10,919 bases of DNA from positions 1-10,919 of the forward strand of contig JAEEKO010000017.1 in NCBI GenBank assembly GCA_016282415.1, in the 5' to 3' direction. Below, piece after piece: positions 6,919 through 10,919 of this stretch. The position numbers and the translations under genes were made by a program. Under the pieces are notes generated by a model. It saw nothing but the letters and a program-made list of their open reading frames with translations. It was not told the origin of the DNA and did no database searches. How positions within the stretch are numbered: the stretch's first letter is position 1; every line of letters begins with the position of its first letter. The stretch comes from Caryophanales bacterium (GTDB lineage: Bacteria > Bacillota_I > Bacilli_A > RF39 > UBA660).

Positions 6919-7800
6919 TCACAATAATATATATTTTCTAGTAATAATTCGCTTATCAGATGAATATTCAATAATATATTTATTATTTTCTTTGCAAATA
7001 ATAATCCCAATGGTTTTATCATGACTTATCCTTTTTACATTCTTATCGATGTAATTCATATATATTTCTATTTGACCAATATCTTGCTTTTTTAATTCAT
7101 TTACTTTTAATTCAATAACTACAAAGCAATTATAAAGATAATTAAAAAGTAACAAATCAATATAATTATAAGCATTTCCTATTCTTATCTTATATTCATT
7201 ATCTATAAAAGTAAAACCATCACCTAGTTCTTTTAAAAATGATGAAATATCTTCTAAGATTAATCTTTGTAATACTTTTTCGGATACATCCACATTACCA
7301 TTATTATTCTTGATAATAATAGGATTAGGTATCATTTCCTTTAACTCAAGTTTTTCTTTCCTTCTTAATTTTTCTTTAGTATCTTCTGATAATCGCTCAT
7401 ATTCTTTTAACATTATTACTTTTTGTAATCCTCTTTTAGACATATTATTAGCAATCACCTTATTAATATAATAATCTATTGCATTTTCATTCTTAATTGA
7501 AAATAGTAATCGATAATGTGAAAAAGATAATTGTGCATCCAGTGGGTGCACTTTTGAAAATATATATAACTTTTTTATATCAAAAAGATATCTAACACTA
7601 TATTTTTTATTTACCTCTAAGCAAAGTTTTTTCGAATACTCTTTAATAATACCTTCACCATAACATTTGCCAGCATCATGCAGCATCTTACCTATCTGAT
7701 AATAAGTATCTAAATCACTTTTATTAATTGAATATGTTTTAACCTTACGGTTTACTTCATTATTAATTAATAAACTTTTTATTTCATTATAGTAGTTCAT
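6919..7800 (-). CDS. DUF1016/YhcG-family PD-(D/E)XK nuclease domain protein
   Basis: The 293-aa product matches the YhcG layout. The N-terminal DUF1016 domain (about 30-130) has YYQIGKMLHDAGKCYGEGII, then LSFSHYRLLFSI and MSKRGLQKVI. The C-terminal nuclease domain (about 180-290) has LEDISSFLKELGDGFTFI, then RIGNAYNYIDLLLF. The expected PD-(D/E)XK residues are visible: D215, E230-L-K232 and Q243 in GQIEIYMNYID. Family members are predicted DNases linked to restriction, phage defence or mobile elements; the substrate here is unknown. ATG 7800 has a perfect AGGAGG seven bases upstream, so 19 extra upstream codons are rejected. The gene ends in TGA, just before the promoter of the sigma-like gene. 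Upstream lies the NERD-HRDC terminator, so it needs its own promoter. It looks intact. Confidence 0.9.
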   Translation of the reverse strand: MNYYNEIKSLLINNEVNRKVKTYSINKSDLDTYYQIGKMLHDAGKCYGEGIIKEYSKKLCLEVNKKYSVRYLFDIKKLYIFSKVHPLDAQLSFSHYRLLFSIKNENAIDYYINKVIANNMSKRGLQKVIMLKEYERLSEDTKEKLRRKEKLELKEMIPNPIIIKNNNGNVDVSEKVLQRLILEDISSFLKELGDGFTFIDNEYKIRIGNAYNYIDLLLFNYLYNCFVVIELKVNELKKQDIGQIEIYMNYIDKNVKRISHDKTIGIIICKENNKYIIEYSSDKRIITRKYILL

Positions 7801-7807
7801 AAAATAA

Positions 7808-7822
7808 CCTCCTACTATTATA
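7808..7822 (-). promoter_or_regulatory. -10 box and AGGAGG ribosome site of the DUF1016 gene
   Basis: TATAAT (7822-7817) lies only three bases before AGGAGG (7813-7808), and no -35 is visible. The ribosome site decides the start at 7800. The -10 is less sure, because a transcript starting from it would cut into the ribosome site; GATAAT slightly upstream is an alternative. Confidence 0.4.
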
Positions 7823-7859
7823 TTATCGAAAAAGAGCTCATTTCCTTTTTTTACCATAA

Positions 7860-7890
7860 AAAAATAAAACTTTTTAAAAGTTTTATTTTT
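7860..7890 (-). terminator. Intrinsic terminator of the NERD-HRDC gene
   Basis: A 15-base perfect dyad (AAAAATAAAACTTTT and complement, one central base) with T-rich ends. The stop codon 7883-7885 is in the stem. Its core is almost the same as in 8905-8940. Confidence 0.75.
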
Positions 7891-8878
7891 GGTTTAAAAT
7901 ATCCACTATTTCTTTTCCGTGTAAATTCACTTTAGTATCATTTAGTATTTTTGAATCTTTTAATTCATTAATTGTTTTAGGTTTAACTAACAATAATTTT
8001 TCAAGTTCATCATTAGTAAATATATAATACGCTGGAATATCATGTTTAAACGCTTTTTCACTTCGAAACCTAATCAAACGATTACGAATAATATCTTCAT
8101 TTAAATTGTTACCACAGTATTTGTTTTTATAATATTGATAAAAATCAATATCTTCTTTAACCGATAATTTTAAATAACTTTTTGCAAGATCTTCCATTTT
8201 CTTTTTAGACTCAGCTACATCATTTTTACCATGATTCTTCATATCATTTTCTAATACTCGAACTAAGGCATCAGCTCTTATAACTTTATCTTTGATTTCA
8301 TCGGGAGCATTAGCAGTATTTATGATAGTATCATAATTTGCTGCTACTACTAAAACTCGACGAAAGTATTCGAATTTGCTATCTGCTAATATTTTAATAA
8401 ATTTATTAATATCAACATTCCATATTTTTCTAAGTACTTCTCTTTGGGCTTCTACTTGTCTTAATGGTGAATATATTCCTTTTTTAATTACTTTACCATT
8501 ATAGTTGTATTCACGAATAAAATTTCCCTTTTCATCAACGGTAATATTACCATAAAGGTTTTTACATTCAATATAATATATATAATAAGGAGTAATAATA
8601 ACATAATCTATTTGCGCTTTTAAATCTTCATATTTATATTTTACATCACGCAATACATACATTCCAATATGGGCTTTTTTAAGTTGATATGCAATTTCAT
8701 TTTCTCCTTCTAATCCTTTTTTAACCATTAATAGCTCATTACTTAATTCAGAATTATTAGGGTATTCTTTTACTAGTTTAATTAATGCATTAAAGCGTTC
8801 TTGTAAGTCACTATTTTCTTTAAGAAAAATAGTATCTTTAAATCTTAATGCATCTTCAATTTTATCAATTAAACCCAT
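7883..8878 (-). CDS. NERD nuclease-related protein with C-terminal HRDC domain
   Basis: The 331-aa protein begins with a helical stretch, followed by a NERD domain (about 55-160). That domain has KGLEGENEIA, then a conserved acidic position at D91 (AQIDYVI) and ECK (E104, K106) in YYIYYIECKNLYGNITV, and SPLRQVEAQR (Q141). These positions match the PD-(D/E)XK-like core of NERD proteins. The end (about 262-329) is an HRDC domain: RLIRFRSEKAFKHDIPAYYI, then FTNDELEKLL and KPKTINEL, as in RecQ helicases and RNase D, where it binds nucleic acid. The protein therefore probably cuts or processes DNA or RNA in the cytoplasm. The ATG 8878 is used because GGTGAG precedes it by about five bases; a TTG further upstream is unlikely. 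It lies between two near-identical terminators. Confidence 0.85.
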   Translation of the reverse strand: MGLIDKIEDALRFKDTIFLKENSDLQERFNALIKLVKEYPNNSELSNELLMVKKGLEGENEIAYQLKKAHIGMYVLRDVKYKYEDLKAQIDYVIITPYYIYYIECKNLYGNITVDEKGNFIREYNYNGKVIKKGIYSPLRQVEAQREVLRKIWNVDINKFIKILADSKFEYFRRVLVVAANYDTIINTANAPDEIKDKVIRADALVRVLENDMKNHGKNDVAESKKKMEDLAKSYLKLSVKEDIDFYQYYKNKYCGNNLNEDIIRNRLIRFRSEKAFKHDIPAYYIFTNDELEKLLLVKPKTINELKDSKILNDTKVNLHGKEIVDILNQK

Positions 8879-8882
8879 GTTA

Positions 8883-8900
8883 CTCACCAATTAAATTATA
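8883..8900 (-). promoter_or_regulatory. -10 box and ribosome site of the NERD-HRDC gene
   Basis: TATAAT (8900-8895) is followed six bases later by GGTGAG (8888-8883), then the ATG at 8878. The spacing resembles that at 3158-3176 and 3262-3280. The terminator stem occupies the place of a -35. Confidence 0.45.
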
Positions 8901-8904
8901 TCAT

Positions 8905-8940
8905 AAAAAAAATAAAACTTTTTAAAGTTTTATTTTTTTT
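8905..8940 (-). terminator. Intrinsic terminator of the RmlC-RmlD gene
   Basis: A 17-base perfect dyad (eight A, T, four A, C, three T; then TT; then its complement) ends in a T-run on the minus transcript. The stop codon 8930-8932 lies in the 5' arm. Confidence 0.85.
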
Positions 8941-10411
8941 CATTTAATTTTAATTCTTTCTTATATTCCTTTAAAGCTTCTTCAATTGTTGGTAAACTAT
9001 ATCCACTAGTAATTGCTTTAGTTTCATCAAAGCATGAGTTTTCAGGTCTTACTGCGTGTTCCTTACCTTTAAAGAATTCTTCAGTTGTTACACGATTTAC
9101 TTTAATATCAATACCAAATACTTCGAAAATCTTTTCAGCAAATTCAGCCCATGAGCAATAACCCTTATTAGTAACATGATATGTACCATAATTAGTTGCA
9201 TTAGCCATATCAGCTAATGTTTTAGCAAGATGAACAGTATATGTTGGACTACCAATTTGATCATCAACTACATTGATATAATCCAATCCTTCTTCTAATC
9301 TTTTTTGACTAGTATTAACCATTGATTTAACAAAGTTCTTACCATTAATACCAAATACCCAAGAAATACGCGAAATAAAATGTTTTGGATTTCTAGATAC
9401 TTCAAGTTCACCTAAATATTTTGTTAAACCATAAATGTTTTTTGGATTTGGAGCATCTTGTTCATTATATAATCCTGTTTTTTCTCCATCAAAAACATAA
9501 TCAGTTGATAAATAAATAATTTTAGCATCAACAATTAATGAAGCATCAACAATATTTCTAGTACCAATTACATTAGCGTTACAGCAACCCATCATATCTT
9601 TTTCAGCACCATCAACATTAGTCCATGCTGCACAATGGAATATAACATCAGGTTTAAATGAATTTACAGTATGAATTACATCAGCCTTTTTCGTTATATC
9701 CATAGTATCAATATCAGTAGCTAAGATATTTTCTTCAGGTACTCCTCTGCTTATTAATTCACGTTTAACATCATAACCAAGTTGACCATTAAAGCCAGTA
9801 ATAAGATATTTTTTAACGTTTTCTGGTTTTTCACCATAATAGAACTTAAATTTAGTTTCTTTTAATGTTGGATGCTTTTGATCCTTATCAGATAAGATTA
9901 ATTCTTCAATACCATATTCTTTCTTAATAGCATCCCAATCAATACCAATATCTGGATCATTATAAATGATACCGCCTTCACTTAATGGGTTATAAACATC
10001 ATCACATAAATATTGATAAACCGTATTATCCTCTAAAGCTATAAAGCCATTGGCAAAACCATGGGGAACAAATAATTGATTCTTCTTTTCTGGTGATAAC
10101 AAATGTATTTCATATTGTCCATAAGTAGGAGACCCTTCTCTAATATCAATAATAATAGCTAAAGCACTTCCTTCAAGAACTTCAACAATCTTTGCTTGAT
10201 TATTATCCATTTGATAATGAAATCCTCTAAATACATCTTTTTTACTATAACTACGATTACATTGACGAACACCATTAAAAGGAATACCAGCATAATTTGA
10301 ATCCTTGAAATATTCCTCAAATCCGCCCCTTCTATCACCATGATTAATAATAATTATTTCATAACTATCTTGTAGTTTTGTTGTTCTAATTTCTATTTTA
10401 TTTTTTTCCAT
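8930..10411 (-). CDS. rfbC-rfbD: Fused RmlC-RmlD: dTDP-4-dehydrorhamnose 3,5-epimerase / reductase
   Basis: One 493-aa chain carries the last two steps of dTDP-L-rhamnose synthesis. Residues 1-185 are an RmlC cupin: QCNRSYSKKDVFRGFHYQ with H65 as likely base, then PHGFANGFIALEDNTVYQY and LSDKDQKHPTL. Residues 200-490 are an RmlD reductase. It has the nucleotide-binding G206-F-N-G-Q-L-G212, then IFHCAAWTNVDGAEKD and STDYVFDG. The catalytic YGLTK has Y327 and K331, and DDQIGSPTY follows. The epimerase makes dTDP-4-dehydro-L-rhamnose and the reductase then uses NAD(P)H. The ATG has GGGAGGT seven bases upstream. RmlA and RmlB are not in view. The neighbouring glycosyltransferase upstream suggests the edge of a surface-polysaccharide cluster. 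Confidence 0.95.
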   Translation of the reverse strand: MEKNKIEIRTTKLQDSYEIIIINHGDRRGGFEEYFKDSNYAGIPFNGVRQCNRSYSKKDVFRGFHYQMDNNQAKIVEVLEGSALAIIIDIREGSPTYGQYEIHLLSPEKKNQLFVPHGFANGFIALEDNTVYQYLCDDVYNPLSEGGIIYNDPDIGIDWDAIKKEYGIEELILSDKDQKHPTLKETKFKFYYGEKPENVKKYLITGFNGQLGYDVKRELISRGVPEENILATDIDTMDITKKADVIHTVNSFKPDVIFHCAAWTNVDGAEKDMMGCCNANVIGTRNIVDASLIVDAKIIYLSTDYVFDGEKTGLYNEQDAPNPKNIYGLTKYLGELEVSRNPKHFISRISWVFGINGKNFVKSMVNTSQKRLEEGLDYINVVDDQIGSPTYTVHLAKTLADMANATNYGTYHVTNKGYCSWAEFAEKIFEVFGIDIKVNRVTTEEFFKGKEHAVRPENSCFDETKAITSGYSLPTIEEALKEYKKELKLNEKK

Positions 10412-10440
10412 AATAAACCTCCCTAAACCACTACACTTCT

Positions 10441-10446
10441 ATTATA
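10441..10446 (-). promoter_or_regulatory. -10 box of the RmlC-RmlD gene
   Basis: A perfect TATAAT about 30 bases upstream of the ATG at 10411. No recognisable -35; the terminator at 10453-10477 is directly upstream. The ribosome site GGGAGGT lies between. Confidence 0.5.
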
Positions 10447-10452
10447 CAATAA

Positions 10453-10477
10453 AAAAATGCTATTTATTAGCATTTTT
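10453..10477 (-). terminator. Intrinsic terminator at the original glycosyltransferase end
   Basis: AAAAATGCTA and TAGCATTTTT flank a 5-base loop, followed by T-rich sequence on the minus transcript. The TAG (10460-10462) ending the glycosyltransferase tail frame sits in the stem, as at the other minus-strand gene ends. Confidence 0.85.
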
Positions 10478-10630
10478 ATTATTTTTTAATAATTTATTAT
10501 TAATTACTTTACCTTTAATAATTTCTATTAATGTTTTAATTGATCTAATAAATGTAATTAACCCAGCAAAACGAATATTATTATGGTTTAGTACCATTTT
10601 TTTTTTTTTAAAAAGAAGAAGATATCCTTT
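10460..10630 (-). pseudogene. Detached C-terminal tail of the glycosyltransferase
   Basis: Directly after the stop at 10631-10633 the same frame continues open to a TAG at 10460-10462. It encodes a basic, helix-like tail (NNIRFAGLITFIRSIKTLIEIIKGK) of the kind that ends many bacterial family 2 glycosyltransferases. The tail ends inside a terminator, as the intact genes here do. A run of thirteen A (10609-10597, minus strand) lies within it. The tail therefore looks like a former or conditional part of the upstream gene rather than an independent gene. An ATG at 10597 could give a 45-residue product but has no ribosome site. Confidence 0.6.
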
Positions 10631-10919
10631 TTAGTGAGCGCTACTTACAGTACCAATACGCATTAATACAAAGTAAGTATCTTTCAAATGAAGATATTTA
10701 TAGTTACCATTCGATAGTCTTAAAGTAAAATCATAATCAGCTGATATTCTAAAATCTTGATTATAATACCCAATCTCATCAAATATTTTCTTTCTTAAAT
10801 ACAATGTAGGATGAGCAATACATAATAATTTTGACTCCATTGAAGTGCTCTTAAACTTTCTTTCAATTTTAGAAAAATCCGCATTGCAATATAATACATC
10901 AGAGTATAAATAATCTATA
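10631..10919 (-). CDS. Family 2 glycosyltransferase, 5' partial, prematurely stopped
   Basis: The frame is open to the right edge of the window, so the N-terminal nucleotide-sugar-binding half lies outside. Visible residues begin IDYLYSDVLYCNADFSKI and continue through IAHPTLYLRKKIFDEIGYYN to ISADYDFTLRLSNGNYKYL and VLMRIGTVSS. These match the second half of GT-A fold family 2 enzymes: the 'HPT-F-rk' acceptor region, the 'ADYD' acidic site and the 'MRiGGvSs' element. The protein should transfer a sugar during surface-polysaccharide synthesis; donor and acceptor cannot be told. The usual GG is GT here, and a TAA follows SSAH, cutting off the C-terminal tail that continues in frame downstream. 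An ATG at 10840 is internal, not the start. Whether the shortened enzyme works is unknown. Confidence 0.8.
   Translation of the reverse strand, partial: IDYLYSDVLYCNADFSKIERKFKSTSMESKLLCIAHPTLYLRKKIFDEIGYYNQDFRISADYDFTLRLSNGNYKYLHLKDTYFVLMRIGTVSSAH

Noticed and set aside
6919..6921. TGA read as tryptophan (Mycoplasma-type code)
   Set aside because: The tryptophans checked use TGG, and the DUF1016 protein is complete at this TGA.
6845..6922. An upstream start for the sigma-like gene, adding 26 hydrophobic residues
   Set aside because: The added part overlaps the previous gene's end and a promoter with correct spacing. AGGTGG supports the ATG at 6844.
10159..10341. Short minus-strand open frame within the RmlC part
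   Set aside because: It is out of frame with clear RmlC motifs and has no start signals.
10460..10597. Independent 45-aa gene starting at ATG 10597
   Set aside because: It has no ribosome site, begins in a poly-A run, and its sequence looks like a glycosyltransferase tail in the same frame.

Overview
This is an AT-rich chromosomal window of about 11 kb. It uses Gram-positive signals: AGGAGG/AGGTGA ribosome sites, TATAAT -10 boxes, and A/T-flanked intrinsic terminators. Every tryptophan codon checked is TGG, and TAA, TGA and TAG all end genes, so the standard bacterial code fits. Base composition, short intergenic gaps and gene content suggest a low-GC Firmicutes lineage, possibly one of the uncultured Bacilli related to Mollicutes such as the RF39 type. 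That placement is inference.

Layout. At 1-716 (+) is the end of a membrane protein with an extracytoplasmic thioredoxin-like domain. Two short minus-strand units follow, facing it. Positions 1945-746 hold a small basic protein and a 324-aa unknown protein behind a consensus promoter. Positions 3153-2013 hold a membrane-anchored surface protein built of nested repeats and a small acidic protein. Diverging from these is a phosphomannomutase/phosphoglucomutase (3286-4653, +). All remaining genes lie on the minus strand: a 723-aa sigma-70-like protein with a very large insert between regions 2 and 4 (4673-6844), a DUF1016/YhcG nuclease (6919-7800), a NERD-HRDC protein (7883-8878), a fused RmlC-RmlD dTDP-rhamnose enzyme (8930-10411), and the end of a family 2 glycosyltransferase whose C-terminal part is cut off by a stop codon (10460-10919).

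How the genes fit together. The phosphohexomutase, RmlC-RmlD and the glycosyltransferase point to surface polysaccharide synthesis: hexose-1-phosphate supply, dTDP-rhamnose and sugar transfer. The surface protein and the thioredoxin-like membrane protein also act at the envelope. The two nuclease-fold proteins are neighbours, but each seems to be its own transcription unit. The sigma-like protein has its own promoter and could direct a dedicated regulon; its targets cannot be read from this window.

The intergenic regions are very compact. Five minus-strand genes have their stop codon inside the terminator hairpin, and several -10 boxes end only 6-7 bases before the ribosome site. No RNA gene, transposase, CRISPR array or replication origin was found, and no gap longer than 300 bases lacks a gene.
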